The translations under genes and the position numbers were made by a program. A stretch of 64,000 nt of DNA from Polynucleobacter asymbioticus QLW-P1DMWA-1 (GTDB lineage: Bacteria > Pseudomonadota > Gammaproteobacteria > Burkholderiales > Burkholderiaceae): assembly GCF_000016345.1 (NCBI RefSeq), contig NC_009379.1, forward strand, positions 496,001 to 560,000, read 5' to 3'. The notes below the pieces were generated by a model. The model was not told the DNA's origin. It saw only the letters and a list, made by a program, of their open reading frames with translations, and did no database searches. This document shows, piece by piece, positions 27,906 through 38,278 of the stretch (positions within the stretch are counted from its first letter, which is position 1; each line of letters starts with the position of its first letter).

Positions 27906-28214
27906 ATGTCTGATGCTGTCGTAGCGCGCATAGAGGCTAATCCAAAATACCAAGAGCTAAAGCGCAAGCGCAGCTCATTTGGTTGGGCCCTCTGTATTTT
28001 GATGTTTATTGTCTATTACGGTTACATTGCTTTGATCGCTTTTGATAAGCCATTCTTGGCACAGCCAATTGGCGATGGCGTGATTACCTTGGGTATTCCT
28101 ATTGGTATGGGTGTAATCATTTTCACGATCCTTATCACTGGTATTTACGTTCGCCGTGCGAATAATGAATACGACACCTTAACTGCTGAAATTTTGAAGG
28201 ATGCCGTTAAATGA
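27906..28214 (+). CDS. yjcH: DUF485 inner-membrane protein (YjcH family)
   Basis: Small partner of the acetate symporter. 102 residues with two transmembrane helices (about 26-46 and 62-82), an N-terminal [16 protein letters not shown] motif typical of DUF485, and a polar tail. AAGGAG precedes the start. It overlaps actP by 4 bp (ATGA), as in E. coli yjcH-actP. Confidence 0.88.
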   Translation: MSDAVVARIEANPKYQELKRKRSSFGWALCILMFIVYYGYIALIAFDKPFLAQPIGDGVITLGIPIGMGVIIFTILITGIYVRRANNEYDTLTAEILKDAVK

Positions 28215-29938
28215 ATCGCATAGAAAAATTATTGTGTGCATTAGCACTTTTAGTATTGCCTGTATTGGCAATCGCAGCTGGCGCCGATATGGGCCAGATT
28301 GAAAAACAAGAAACCAACTGGGTTGCTATTGGTATGTTTGCGGCATTCGTTGCCGGTACTCTTTTCATTACTAAGTGGGCCGCTACTAAAACGAAGTCTG
28401 CTGCAGACTTCTATACTGGTGGTGGTGGCATTACAGGTTTCCAAAACGGCTTGGCTATTGCTGGTGACTACATGTCTGCAGCTTCCTTTTTGGGTATTTC
28501 TGCAGCGGTTATGGCTAACGGCTATGACGGCTTGATTTACTCTATCGGATTCTTGGTGGGCTGGCCAGTAATTACCTTCTTGATGGCTGAGCGTTTACGT
28601 AACTTAGGTAAATTTACTTTTGCCGACGTTGCTGGATATCGTTTCCAGCAAGGCCCAATTAGAGCCTTTGCCGCATCTGGTACTTTGGTTGTTGTTGCGT
28701 TCTACCTGATCGCTCAAATGGTTGGTGCCGGTCAATTGATCAAATTGCTCTTCGGCCTTGAGTACTGGATGGCTGTTGTGATCGTTGGTTGCTTGATGAT
28801 GATCTATGTGTTGTTCGGCGGTATGACTGCAACTACATGGGTTCAAATCATTAAAGCTTGCTTGCTATTAGCGGGCGTAACCTTCATGGCATTTATGGTA
28901 TTGGCTGAGTATGGCTTTAGCCCAGCAGCGTTGTTTGCAAAAGCAGTTGAGGTGAAAACAGCGATTGCAGCTAATGCTGGTAAGACACCAGAAGAAGCAG
29001 CTAAAGCTGGTTTAAGCATCATGGGTCCAGGTGGATTTATTAAGGATCCAATTTCAGCGATCTCCTTCGGTATGGCATTGATGTTTGGTACGGCCGGTTT
29101 ACCGCATATCTTGATGCGTTTCTTCACCGTACCCGATGCAAAAGAAGCGCGTAAATCTGTTTTGTGGGCAACTACATGGATCGGTTACTTCTACGTCTTA
29201 ATTTTCATTATCGGTTTTGGTGCGATCACGTTAGTGTTGACCAATCCTGAGATGGCAAACGTGGCTAAAGGGGTAATCAACGGTGGTGCAGGTACCGCAA
29301 ACATGGCTGCTGTTTTGGTTGCTAAGGTTGTTGGCGGAAATATTTTCTTTGGCTTTATCTCTGCAGTAGCATTTGCGACGATCTTGGCTGTGGTTGCCGG
29401 TTTAACCTTGTCAGGTGCTTCAGCGGTATCCCATGATCTTTACGCTACGGTGATCAAGAAAGGAAATGCGGATAGTGCAGCTGAGTTAAAAGTATCTCGT
29501 TTAACTACTTTGACTTTGGGTGTTATTGCGGTGGTTTTAGGCATCGTTTTTGAAAAGCAAAATATTGCTTTCATGGTGTCCTTAGCCTTCGCGATTGCCG
29601 CTTCTGCGAACTTCCCAGTATTGTTTATGTCGGTTCTTTGGAAGAATTGCACCACTAAGGGCGCCGTCATCGGCGGCTTCTTGGGTCTCGTGTCTTCTGT
29701 AGCGTTGACCGTAGTTTCTCCATCAGTATGGGAAGCGGTGTTGGGTAATCCGAAGGGTTCTGCATTATTCCCTTATTCATCACCAGCCTTGTTCTCTATC
29801 ACGATTGGCTTCCTAGGTGTTTGGTTGTTCTCTATTTTAGATAACAGTGAAAACGCTAAGAAAGAGCGCGCTGCATTTGCTGCCCAGCAAGTTCGCTCTG
29901 AAACTGGTTTTGGTGCATCAGGAGCTTCTGGTCACTAA
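28211..29938 (+). CDS. actP: cation/acetate symporter
   Basis: Sodium:solute symporter family permease that takes up acetate and related short-chain acids. It has a cleavable or first helix at the N-terminus ([14 protein letters not shown]) followed by about 13 helices. Family signatures include [48 protein letters not shown] and [12 protein letters not shown]. Length is 575 residues. It is coupled to the DUF485 gene and followed by a terminator. Confidence 0.93.
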   Translation: MNRIEKLLCALALLVLPVLAIAAGADMGQIEKQETNWVAIGMFAAFVAGTLFITKWAATKTKSAADFYTGGGGITGFQNGLAIAGDYMSAASFLGISAAVMANGYDGLIYSIGFLVGWPVITFLMAERLRNLGKFTFADVAGYRFQQGPIRAFAASGTLVVVAFYLIAQMVGAGQLIKLLFGLEYWMAVVIVGCLMMIYVLFGGMTATTWVQIIKACLLLAGVTFMAFMVLAEYGFSPAALFAKAVEVKTAIAANAGKTPEEAAKAGLSIMGPGGFIKDPISAISFGMALMFGTAGLPHILMRFFTVPDAKEARKSVLWATTWIGYFYVLIFIIGFGAITLVLTNPEMANVAKGVINGGAGTANMAAVLVAKVVGGNIFFGFISAVAFATILAVVAGLTLSGASAVSHDLYATVIKKGNADSAAELKVSRLTTLTLGVIAVVLGIVFEKQNIAFMVSLAFAIAASANFPVLFMSVLWKNCTTKGAVIGGFLGLVSSVALTVVSPSVWEAVLGNPKGSALFPYSSPALFSITIGFLGVWLFSILDNSENAKKERAAFAAQQVRSETGFGASGASGH

Positions 29939-29969
29939 GAGTGAAGCGGAACTAAGTTCAAATAAAAAG

Positions 29970-29991
29970 CCAGGAGTAATCCTGGTTTTTT
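29970..29991 (+). terminator. terminator of yjcH-actP
   Basis: The stem CCAGGA/TCCTGG with a 4-nt loop is followed by six Ts, about 30 bp after the actP stop. Confidence 0.88.
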
Positions 29992-30007
29992 ATTGGGCGC
30001 TCACTTT

Positions 30008-30664
30008 TTATGGTTTGAGCAATTGACGAAGCTTAATAAAAGCCATCCCAGTCATTACGGCATCATTCAATGCATCATGTGCATCTCGTACCGGCAGGTT
30101 TAAATCCTTCATCAGCGTATCAAAACGAAGATCAATCATCTGTCCGCGAAGATTAATGGGGAGCTGAGCATTCTTATATTCATAGTACATAGCCGATACT
30201 TCAATCTTAGGTTGCGGCAATCCTTGCCCTAGCATGCGCCAGATGATCTTGTGTAGCATGGCCATATCAAACTCCAGGTAGTAGCCCACAATCGGGCGGC
30301 TTCCAATAAATTGCATTAATTTTGCTACTGCGACTTCTGGATCAAGTCCATTTGCAATATCGAGTTCCCGTAGCCGATGAATTTTGACGCTCTCTGCTGA
30401 GACTTCTTTATCTGGTTTAACAAGAAGCTCTAGCCGTTCACTCGTTATGAGCTGATTACCAACTATTTTGACGGCACCAATAGAAATGATTTGGTCTTGG
30501 GCTACATTCAGGCCAGTCGTTTCGCAATCAATGACTACCCATTCATTTGGCGGTGGCGGATTAAACATGAATTTATAGCGTTCATCTGCCAGGTGATAGA
30601 TGAGCCATTCACGCCAGATGGCGTGATAGAACTTCCTTAATGGGCTTGGTACCAATCGATTCAT
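30008..30664 (-). CDS. 3'-5' exonuclease, DnaQ-like
   Basis: DEDDh exonuclease related to the DNA polymerase III epsilon domain. ExoI is VVIDCETTGLNVAQDQIISIGAV (Asp and Glu near residues 46-48), ExoII is PIVGYYLEFDMAML, and ExoIII is RDAHDALNDAVMTG with His-x4-Asp. It has 218 residues with no polymerase or UvrC-like domain. It overlaps the upstream DUF294 gene by 4 bp; this pair beside actP is a recurrent arrangement in proteobacteria, but its purpose is not settled. Confidence 0.85.
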   Translation of the reverse strand: MNRLVPSPLRKFYHAIWREWLIYHLADERYKFMFNPPPPNEWVVIDCETTGLNVAQDQIISIGAVKIVGNQLITSERLELLVKPDKEVSAESVKIHRLRELDIANGLDPEVAVAKLMQFIGSRPIVGYYLEFDMAMLHKIIWRMLGQGLPQPKIEVSAMYYEYKNAQLPINLRGQMIDLRFDTLMKDLNLPVRDAHDALNDAVMTGMAFIKLRQLLKP

Positions 30665-32490
30665 GCAAACTCAAGGTGGAAGTGCTGGCGCAAAAATTGC
30701 TTAAAGCGTTTCACGACACTCAGGGAGTCTTTGAGGAGATCTCGCTCTAAGGTGGATAGTCGGCTAATATCAATTTCACCCGAAACTTCTTTATCGGTTT
30801 CTAGCTCGGAAATACCACTCATCAGCCGCAACTCCATTAGAAGATGTAAAGATTCATTGACGTCTTCGAAGAGATCTTTTGGAAACTTATTAAGGCGTAC
30901 TAGTTCATTAATTCTCTCGGCAGTAGAGTTGGCCCAAATATGGTTCTCTAATGCCAGGGCACGCACGCCATGCACGATAGAAAAGATACCTGCTTTTTTG
31001 AGATTAATGCGGTTCTCATGCCCCTCGCCACCTAGAGTAAGGAGGCGATTCCACCAGCCAATTTCAGAGGAGAAGCTTTCAATCGCTGAAGCAAACCTGG
31101 CCAGCAAGAACTGGTTATCGGTAACGAGGTTAAATAACGCCTTTTTAATTGCGAACAGCAAATCGGCATTCCCAGTAATTGGGTGGGAGTCTAAAAAGAT
31201 AGCTAAATTCATAAGGCTATCTGGAGTGGGCTCTAAAAGCCACTGTTTGGTGGTGCTAATAAAGTCCGCTTCTGACATGCGCCATTCAGGGTTATTCACC
31301 ATGATTTTGCCTGGGCACTCTGGAAAACCAAATTCAAGTAAAGCCGCAGAAAAGCGATCACATGCGCTAGCCGCTTCTTCTAGGTTTTGATAATTATTAC
31401 TCAAAATCAAGCCGTTATCTTGATCAGTCTTCAGTATCTGCTCGCCTCGACCTTCACTTCCCATCACAAATAGGCAACTATTTTTTTGTAAGTCAGGGCT
31501 AGCAATTAGAGACCATGCCCTTTCAAATAATTTTGAATTAAGCTCTTGTACTAAGCGAGCAATCATTCCCACTTTAGTACCATTTCGATGTAGCAGGCTA
31601 ATCAGGTTTGTAATTTGTTCGGCAGGCACCTTAAGGTCATCTAGTGTTTTTGCCTGAAAAATTTTTTGAACCACTAAAGAGGAGCTATTGGCAATAAAGC
31701 TTAATAGATCAACCTGCTCTAGTGTCCCAATGGCATTGCCTTTGTCCATCACAATGACGCGATGGACGGAATGCCGAATCATGACTGCTAAGGCCTCATA
31801 AAGATGGTCGCTAGCTTGCACACAGATCAGTTTGTAGTTGCTTAAAGGTCCCACGGGCGTGGATTCAAGCGGGATCTTCGCAAGAATTGCCCTTTGCAAA
31901 TTAGTGATTGTGAAAATCCCTAATCTTTTTTCACCTTTTGAATCATCTCGCACTAGTACGTTATTAGTTCTATTCTCGCTAAAGATTCTGACTACTTCAA
32001 ACAGGTTAGTGTTCGCATCCACAAAATGGATTTCACGCAGAAATGCTTGACTCACCTGCGCTAAGCTTAACGAGTTAATTTCATATTGACTGCGACGCTC
32101 TGCAAGGGCATTCAACTTTTTGGATAGGTCTGCAAAAAGCAGTGCGCCAAAAGTCGCATTATCGGAAATGAGTTCTTTCACTGCTGCTTTAGCTAATTGA
32201 TAGGCAACTACTTCTTCTGAGGCGATAAATTGACTGGATACTTTTCCGGCCATCAGGCCGCGTCCATCAAAGCAATCATCTGGGCCGTATAGCGCAACCT
32301 CTTCGCTATTTTCAAATTGACGCACAAACCCTTTAATGAGTATGAAGAGATGTGTGGGGGCGGAACCCACATCCAGAATAATTTCACCTTCTTTAAAGTA
32401 GGCGATATCAACGCTATCGCGCACTAATTTTTGTTCCTGACTATTTAGGCAGTCAAAGGGGGATGCGGAGAAATTAAAGGCATTAGGCAT
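30661..32490 (-). CDS. cyclic-nucleotide-binding/CBS/DUF294 nucleotidyltransferase-like signalling protein
   Basis: 609-residue cytoplasmic protein. In order it has a cNMP-binding-like domain (about 10-130, FKEGEIILDVGSAPTHLFILIKGFVR), two CBS domains (about 150-275), a DUF294 nucleotidyltransferase-like domain with GSEGRGEQILKTDQDNGLIL (about 340-365), and a helical C-terminal domain. GSEGR-x7-DxD is the catalytic core of Pol beta-type nucleotidyltransferases and is intact. Likely role is regulated nucleotidylation or sensing of nucleotides linked to carboxylate uptake; this is inferred from context. Confidence 0.82.
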   Translation of the reverse strand: MPNAFNFSASPFDCLNSQEQKLVRDSVDIAYFKEGEIILDVGSAPTHLFILIKGFVRQFENSEEVALYGPDDCFDGRGLMAGKVSSQFIASEEVVAYQLAKAAVKELISDNATFGALLFADLSKKLNALAERRSQYEINSLSLAQVSQAFLREIHFVDANTNLFEVVRIFSENRTNNVLVRDDSKGEKRLGIFTITNLQRAILAKIPLESTPVGPLSNYKLICVQASDHLYEALAVMIRHSVHRVIVMDKGNAIGTLEQVDLLSFIANSSSLVVQKIFQAKTLDDLKVPAEQITNLISLLHRNGTKVGMIARLVQELNSKLFERAWSLIASPDLQKNSCLFVMGSEGRGEQILKTDQDNGLILSNNYQNLEEAASACDRFSAALLEFGFPECPGKIMVNNPEWRMSEADFISTTKQWLLEPTPDSLMNLAIFLDSHPITGNADLLFAIKKALFNLVTDNQFLLARFASAIESFSSEIGWWNRLLTLGGEGHENRINLKKAGIFSIVHGVRALALENHIWANSTAERINELVRLNKFPKDLFEDVNESLHLLMELRLMSGISELETDKEVSGEIDISRLSTLERDLLKDSLSVVKRFKQFLRQHFHLEFA

Positions 32491-32594
32491 TCTTCCATTC
32501 TATTTCCTTCTAGACCAGCAGGGAAGAAGGGTAGATCCTAATTAAAGGCTTCCGAATATTGTCAACTCAGCCGTAGGGAGGCTGACGCTGTTAA

Positions 32595-33392
32595 CTATTG
32601 ATATACCCAGGAAGTATTAAGGAGGGCAGTAAAGGGTTCGGGCGTGATGGCTAAAGGCCCCAAGAAAGGGTGAATAAATAAAATGAGGAAATACAAAATA
32701 CCTACTACCGTTAGACTTAGGAATGCAATCAGAATCATATGTATCTTCCGGGACTTCATCTGGAAAAGACAGGAAAAAATTAGAAATACCATTAAGCTTG
32801 ATCCAAGGCCAACCCAAGCTGCCGGAGCTAGTGCAAATTTCGCATTGAAAATTCGGCTTCGACGTAATTCAGTTGCCTGTAGTGTTAAGTGTAGAAGCTG
32901 TTGGTGCGCGTTAGATTCGCCCATATTTTTCGGCTTAATCTGAACTGCAAGATCCTCTAATGTCGTGAGCTCCTTATAAGCCTTAAGGCTAAATTCATTC
33001 TTACTCAGCAGTGGCCACTCTTCATTTATTACGGTCTTGACATAGGCTCTTACTTGGGCTTTTCCAGTCTTGTCAATTTCTGGCGGGAAGGCAGAAAAGA
33101 CGCGATAGACATTATTTAGGGTGCTGGCCTCTTTAGCTACTGCATCGCTCACCCCATTGTAATTTTGCCAAACCAGTACCGTAACAAATGCAAATACGAG
33201 ACTGAATACCACCCCCATTGCGTTATAGATATAGCCAGCATAAGGCGCATCTTCACCAAATAAAAGGTGGGGAAACAATTTTTGAAAAAACCAGTAAGCA
33301 CTAAAACAAAGCAGTAGAACAAAAAGGACTAGCGTTATCCTGAGATCTATTCCTGGATAAGAAAGCGCGAACCGAAGTAATGGGAAATCCAT
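32595..33392 (-). CDS. DUF4239 (bestrophin-like domain) membrane protein
   Basis: 265-residue inner-membrane protein with hydrophobic segments near 17-37, 52-75, 197-215 and 222-245. The pattern GVVFSLVFAFVTVLVWQNYNGVSDAVAKEASTLNNVYR matches DUF4239, sometimes called bestrophin-like. A cytoplasmic or periplasmic helical loop lies between the helix pairs. Function is unknown; a channel role would be speculative. Confidence 0.72.
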   Translation of the reverse strand: MDFPLLRFALSYPGIDLRITLVLFVLLLCFSAYWFFQKLFPHLLFGEDAPYAGYIYNAMGVVFSLVFAFVTVLVWQNYNGVSDAVAKEASTLNNVYRVFSAFPPEIDKTGKAQVRAYVKTVINEEWPLLSKNEFSLKAYKELTTLEDLAVQIKPKNMGESNAHQQLLHLTLQATELRRSRIFNAKFALAPAAWVGLGSSLMVFLIFSCLFQMKSRKIHMILIAFLSLTVVGILYFLILFIHPFLGPLAITPEPFTALLNTSWVYQ

Positions 33393-33469
33393 AATATGTC
33401 TCTAAAGATAGGTTGTTAATAGCAACTAAGGTCTATCCTAAACCATTCTTTCTTGAGTCTGGCGCGGTT

Positions 33470-34348
33470 TTAGTTATTGGTGCCAAAGGATTGAATGGCC
33501 GCAGCCAAAGCAAGCAACCTTTTTGCATCCTGAATATGCAATTCTTCAATCAGCTTGCCATTGAGAACGGCAATTCCCGCCCCTGTAGATATGGCGGATT
33601 CATAGGCTGCAATCTTTTGTTGAGCCTCTTCGATTTCCTGGGCTGATGGCCCAAATAGTTCATTTGCCAAAGCTATTTGGCTGGGGTGTATCAAGGTTTT
33701 ACCGTCAAATCCCATGTCCCTGCCTTGGACGCAGGACTGCTTTAGGCCGGCCTCATCATCTAAGATGAGGTGAACGCCATCAAGAACGCATAGACCGTAG
33801 GCTCTAGCCGCTAAAACAGAAAGTGAGAGAGCGGTGAGTGTTTCTGTCCTATCTAAGGTGTGGCGAGCATGCAAATCTTTAACTAGATCAGAGGTGCCTA
33901 AGACTAGGGCCTCTAGTCTTGGATGAGCGCCAGCAATTTCCTCTAATTTAAAAATGGCCTTAGGTGTTTCAATCATGGCCCAAATTGTGAGATCTTTTGG
34001 CGCATTCAACTCAGACAAGAGCTTGGCTACCTCTTGGATTTTTTTTGCAGATTCCACTTTAGGTAAGACGATGGCATCGGCTTTGGTATTAGCGAAGGCC
34101 TTTAGATCATCTAACCCCCATGGAGTATTGAGCCCGTTTATTCTGACAACAGCTTCCCGGTGACCAAAGCCAGATTCGAGTGCGGTTCGGATATTCTCTC
34201 GGGCAATGCTTTTTGAGTCTGGAGCTACGGCATCTTCCAGATCAAGAATGAGAGAGTCAGCAGGCAATGTTTTTGCTTTTTCAAGGGCCCGCGTGTTGAC
34301 GCCTGGCATATAAAGTACAGAGCGGCGTGGTCGATTGATATTGATCAT
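33470..34348 (-). CDS. HpcH/HpaI aldolase/CitE-like CoA ester lyase
   Basis: TIM-barrel lyase related to citrate lyase beta subunit and malyl-CoA lyase. Start MININRPRRSVLYMPGVNTRALEKA, then DLEDAVAPDSK (metal-binding Asp/Glu region), VRINGLNTPWG, a Glu in WAMIETPKAI and GFDGKTLIHPSQI at the C-terminus are all family motifs. At 292 residues it is a stand-alone CitE-like protein; no citrate lyase alpha or gamma gene is nearby. Likely substrates are malyl-, methylmalyl- or citramalyl-CoA. Confidence 0.85.
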   Translation of the reverse strand: MININRPRRSVLYMPGVNTRALEKAKTLPADSLILDLEDAVAPDSKSIARENIRTALESGFGHREAVVRINGLNTPWGLDDLKAFANTKADAIVLPKVESAKKIQEVAKLLSELNAPKDLTIWAMIETPKAIFKLEEIAGAHPRLEALVLGTSDLVKDLHARHTLDRTETLTALSLSVLAARAYGLCVLDGVHLILDDEAGLKQSCVQGRDMGFDGKTLIHPSQIALANELFGPSAQEIEEAQQKIAAYESAISTGAGIAVLNGKLIEELHIQDAKRLLALAAAIQSFGTNN

Positions 34349-34432
34349 GGTAAGAGTTGTACTGAATTAAATAGTATTAATGGTGATGGAAATTATCATA
34401 TACGAACGAGCTGTTATTCATGAAAAAGTTGC

Positions 34433-34465
34433 CCAAAAAATGCCCCTAAGGTTTAGATCGGGGGC
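34433..34465 (-). terminator. minus-strand terminator after the acyl-CoA ligase/GNAT gene
   Basis: Read on the minus strand, GCCCC...GGGGC forms a stem with a 14-nt loop, followed by ATTTTTT. It lies about 28 bp after the stop of the 895- to 908-residue gene. Confidence 0.6.
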
Positions 34466-34492
34466 TGTTATATTTCAAGGAAATATCCTTAG

Positions 34493-37219
34493 CTATAGCT
34501 TTTTCCTAACGATCTTGAAATCACTGTCATCCACCAAGTTCTCTACTGAAAAGCCTAGGTTACGCATGAGCTTGAGCATTCCCGGGTTTTTGGAAAGTAC
34601 TAGGCCATCAATTTCAGATAGGCCTTTGTCTCGAGCAACCTCCATGATATTGAGCATCAATCGCGAACCGATGCCTTGACCACCAAAATCATCACCAACT
34701 GCTAAAGAAAATTCACAGCTCGCTTTATCTGGGTTGGTGCTGTAGCGTGATACGCCAATAATTTTCTCTGTCTCCACCCGTGTGCCATCACTGGCAAGCT
34801 CTGAGTTACGAACTAATGCTACCAAGGCCATTTCTCGATCGTAATCAATGAGAGTGAACTTGGCTGCCATGGAATGCGGGAGCTCCGGCGCATTAGAAAT
34901 AAATCTAAAGTAGCGCGATTCAGGAGACATGGTTTTATAGAATGCTTTGAGCATATCTGCATCATCCGGATGAATCGGCCTAATTTGATATTCGCCACCA
35001 TCCTTAAGTGGATATGATTGCTCATATTGATGTGGATAGGGAAGGATGGCTAAATGGTTATATAAGCCCATTTGGCTGTTGTTAAGGTGGTGTGAGTTAC
35101 TAATCACAATCCTGGCATCTACTGCAACTGCGCCAAATTCATCCACGATGATGGGGTTGATATCCATCTCCACTAGCTGAGGAAGCTCACAAGCCATTTC
35201 TGATACACGTAGAAGAATGTGTTCAATGGCCTCTTCATTCACAGCCGGCGCACCTCGCCATTCTTTCAGGGTTTGTGCAATGCGTGAGCGGCTAATCAGT
35301 TGCTGTGCTAAATATTGATTCAGTGGAGGAAGCTCCATCGATTGATCATTTAATAATTCAATCATCGTTCCGCCGGCACCAAACGCAATGACTGGACCAA
35401 AGGGCTCTTCATTTACTAAGCCTATATAGATTTCACGACCACGTTTATTACGCACCATCTTTTGAACAGTGATGCCATTAATGATTGCATCTGGTACGAG
35501 ATGGGTGACGGTTTGTGTCATATGAGCATACACATCTCTCACGCTGACCGCATTCATGACATCTAATGCGACGCCATTGACGTCGGATTTATGGCTGACA
35601 TCAGGAGAATCAATCTTCAGCACAACTGGATAGCCAATTTGGTTTGCAATCATGATTGCTTCATTGGCGCTCTTAGCAAGAATAGTCTGAGTAATTGGAA
35701 TATGAAATGCCGAAAGCAGTGCTTTGGATTCCATTTCAGTCAGAACGGTCCTTCTAGAGGCGAGAACATTCTCAATAATGAGTTTGGCGCCATCTAAATC
35801 AGGGCTTGAGGTTTTAGAGAGAGGGGGAGGTGTTTGTTGAAGAAGCTTCTGATTGGTATAGAAGCTAGAAATATTTTCAAATGCACCAACAGCTGCTTCC
35901 GGAGTTCTAAATGTCGGAATATTCGCATTCGATAGGTTTAGCCTGCTTTCGACTACGGAGGAATCACCGATCCAGCAGCTTAAAAGGGGCTTATTAATTT
36001 GTTTTTTGAGCTCTGCAATCGCGTTCGCAATCTCGAGGCTATCCACTGTTGGCTTAGGTGAATAAATCACCAGAATTCCATCAACAGCTCTATCGCTATT
36101 AGCAGCTTCAATAGCGGCGCAATATTGCTCAGGAGTTGCTTCTTCAGAGAGGTCTACTAGATTCTCAAGTGACGCTAATGCTGAGAGGGTTGGACGAAGC
36201 CTCTCAATAGATTCATCAGAGAGCTTTGCTAAAAGCAGGTTGTTTTCACTAACCCTATCAGCTGCCAAAACTCCAGGGCCACCCCCATTGGTGATGATTG
36301 CTAGTCTATTACCAACTGGGCGATAGCTTGAGGCTAGACATTTAGCGGCGGAGAAGAGGTCAACAAAAGACTTGACGCGCACGGCGCCAGCGCGACGAAT
36401 AGCTGCATCAAATACGGCGTCTGTGCCAACAATGCTGCCACAGTGGGTTTTAGCTGCTTCATTGCCTGCTGGTTTGTGACCAGATTTGAGAACGATCACC
36501 GGTTTGATGTTGGCGGCGGCACGTAATGCACTCATGAACTTTCTAGAGCTCGTAATTCCCTCTAGGTAGAGAACAATGCTTTGTGTCTTGGCATCATTTC
36601 CTAGAAAATCTAGTAGCTCGGCAATATCTACAGAGGCATTTTGTCCTACTGAGGCCACAAAAGAGAAACCAACTCCATTGGTTTTGGCCCAATCGAGCAT
36701 CGCCGACGTTAAAGCGCCTGATTGGGCAATCAAGGCCAATGGACCAGGGCTGGCCAAATCGCCCATGACGCTGGCATTGAGATGAAGATAGGGTCTTTGG
36801 AAACCCATAGTGTTGGGGCCCAATAATTGAATACCGTAGTGCTTTGCTAAATCCTTTAATTCATCGCTAGTTGACTTATCAATACCGGTGGAAATGAGAA
36901 CTGCAGATTGATGTTTTAATCGTCCGGCTAACTCTAGGGCGGCAACTAATTCATGATGAGGAAGGGCAATGATTGCCAGCCCTTTTTTCTTGAGTTCATT
37001 TTTATTGATCTCAAATGAAAGACTTGTATCAATCCACTCAACCTCGCTGGTATATTGGCCTTCTTCAAATAACTTCAGAAAAGTATTTTGATAGGAGTAG
37101 TCTGATTTAGACGCCTTTTGATTTACAAAGATAGAAATTGAGCTGGGGTCTAGTAGTGAGTTTAGATAATGCTTTTCCAATTTAATCAGCTCCGATAAGT
37201 GCTTTGATGTGCGCTGCAA
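34493..37219 (-). CDS. acyl-CoA ligase (ADP-forming)-like protein fused to GNAT acetyltransferase (Pat/YfiQ type)
   Basis: Multidomain protein: CoA-binding domain (about 20-140), succinyl-CoA-ligase-like domains (150-450), ATP-grasp (about 480-700, VLKIDSPDVSHKSDVNGV) and a C-terminal GNAT domain (about 745-900, FGGQGIGSRLMLNIMEVARDKGL is the acetyl-CoA loop). A histidine corresponding to the phosphohistidine of ADP-forming acyl-CoA synthetases is present in KTHCGSIVG. Pat/YfiQ members acetylate and inactivate acetyl-CoA synthetase. The frame has no ATG near its start. TTG at 37219 opens it, but TTG at 37180 has GGAG 9 nt upstream and may be the real start. Confidence 0.85.
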   Translation of the reverse strand: MQRTSKHLSELIKLEKHYLNSLLDPSSISIFVNQKASKSDYSYQNTFLKLFEEGQYTSEVEWIDTSLSFEINKNELKKKGLAIIALPHHELVAALELAGRLKHQSAVLISTGIDKSTSDELKDLAKHYGIQLLGPNTMGFQRPYLHLNASVMGDLASPGPLALIAQSGALTSAMLDWAKTNGVGFSFVASVGQNASVDIAELLDFLGNDAKTQSIVLYLEGITSSRKFMSALRAAANIKPVIVLKSGHKPAGNEAAKTHCGSIVGTDAVFDAAIRRAGAVRVKSFVDLFSAAKCLASSYRPVGNRLAIITNGGGPGVLAADRVSENNLLLAKLSDESIERLRPTLSALASLENLVDLSEEATPEQYCAAIEAANSDRAVDGILVIYSPKPTVDSLEIANAIAELKKQINKPLLSCWIGDSSVVESRLNLSNANIPTFRTPEAAVGAFENISSFYTNQKLLQQTPPPLSKTSSPDLDGAKLIIENVLASRRTVLTEMESKALLSAFHIPITQTILAKSANEAIMIANQIGYPVVLKIDSPDVSHKSDVNGVALDVMNAVSVRDVYAHMTQTVTHLVPDAIINGITVQKMVRNKRGREIYIGLVNEEPFGPVIAFGAGGTMIELLNDQSMELPPLNQYLAQQLISRSRIAQTLKEWRGAPAVNEEAIEHILLRVSEMACELPQLVEMDINPIIVDEFGAVAVDARIVISNSHHLNNSQMGLYNHLAILPYPHQYEQSYPLKDGGEYQIRPIHPDDADMLKAFYKTMSPESRYFRFISNAPELPHSMAAKFTLIDYDREMALVALVRNSELASDGTRVETEKIIGVSRYSTNPDKASCEFSLAVGDDFGGQGIGSRLMLNIMEVARDKGLSEIDGLVLSKNPGMLKLMRNLGFSVENLVDDSDFKIVRKKL

Positions 37220-37584
37220 CGATACGCGCTAGAGGGCTAAATACATAACGCCTCTCTAAAAAGAAATGAATACGGCTAGAGCATTCTGGATATTTTGGGT
37301 AACAAGTACTCATTTCATGGCATATGCAAACGGGATGCAAAATGAAGGTAGAGGGCACGGTTATTCCTAGAAATGAACTATAGCTTTAGAGTATCCGATG
37401 AATCGCAGCCTTTATGTTTGATATATCGCAAATTCGAGGGTATTCATTAGCTAAAAATGTAGAGAATTCTTCATAATAGTCACCAGAGCAATGTTGGTAA
37501 TTGGGGCATTCAATTTAGCTTAAAGTGTATATTGATGCCTCTGGACTCCATCATGAAGCCGCCAGTATTTTAAAAAATTAATAC
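37220..37584. other. 365-bp intergenic region, no gene seen
   Basis: AT-rich gap between the divergent acyl-CoA ligase/GNAT gene and the GST gene. I see no coding frame with a credible start, no tRNA and no clear terminator. It must contain both promoters; nothing more specific can be supported. Confidence 0.5.
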
Positions 37585-38193
37585 ATGCCACCGATTTTGT
37601 ACTCTTACCGCAGATGCCCTTATGCAATGAGGGCTCGCATGGCTTTGAAATACGCTGGAATCGAGGTTGAGCACCGAGAGATTCAGTTAAGAAGTAAACC
37701 TCAATCGATGTTGCGTTTATCACCTAAAGGAACAGTTCCTGTGCTCTGTGTTGGTGATCAGATTCTCGAGCAAAGCTTGGATATCATTGATTGGGCATTA
37801 GATCAAGCAGATCCAGATGGCTGGAGATCAGCTGATGAGTCTATCTCTCAGGCTTGGATTGATAAAAATGACGGGCCTTTTAAGAAATTATTAGACCAAT
37901 ACAAATATCTCGAGCGTCATCCCGAATTAAATCAAGAAGAGGTCTTGGCGCAGGCAATGGATTTGATGCTTGTCCCTATGGAGACTGTCTTAAAGTCTAC
38001 TCAGTATTTAATGGGCGAAAAAAAGAGTTGGGTGGATGTAGCTATATTTCCATTCATCAGACAGTTTGCAATGGCTGATCTAGAGAAATTTAATGACTTA
38101 TCGCTACCAGCGCTAAAAAGATGGTTGAATCACTATCTTGAATCGGAATTATTTCTTTCGGTGATGCATAAATATCCAGCTTGGACCGATTGA
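37585..38193 (+). CDS. glutathione S-transferase family protein
   Basis: N-terminal thioredoxin-like domain (1-75) with YSYRRCPYAMRARMALKYAGI, where the Cys-Pro pair resembles omega/GrxB-type GSTs. LSPKGTVPVL carries the cis-proline and ILEQSLDIIDWAL carries the glutathione gamma-glutamyl-binding Gln-Ser (usually E-S). The helical C-terminal domain follows to residue 202. Probable cytoplasmic thiol transferase or reductase; substrate unknown. Confidence 0.82.
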   Translation: MPPILYSYRRCPYAMRARMALKYAGIEVEHREIQLRSKPQSMLRLSPKGTVPVLCVGDQILEQSLDIIDWALDQADPDGWRSADESISQAWIDKNDGPFKKLLDQYKYLERHPELNQEEVLAQAMDLMLVPMETVLKSTQYLMGEKKSWVDVAIFPFIRQFAMADLEKFNDLSLPALKRWLNHYLESELFLSVMHKYPAWTD

Positions 38194-38278
38194 TCTGGCT
38201 ATCAGCTTTCATCATAAGGGCATGTTAGGATATAAAAAGCGCTGAGCCACCAGCACCTTTTTGAGATTGAGAAAAATA

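Noticed and set aside
30731..31390. Long open frame on the plus strand opposite the DUF294 gene
   Set aside because: Ser/Arg-rich composition typical of an antisense shadow, and the minus-strand protein has clear domains.
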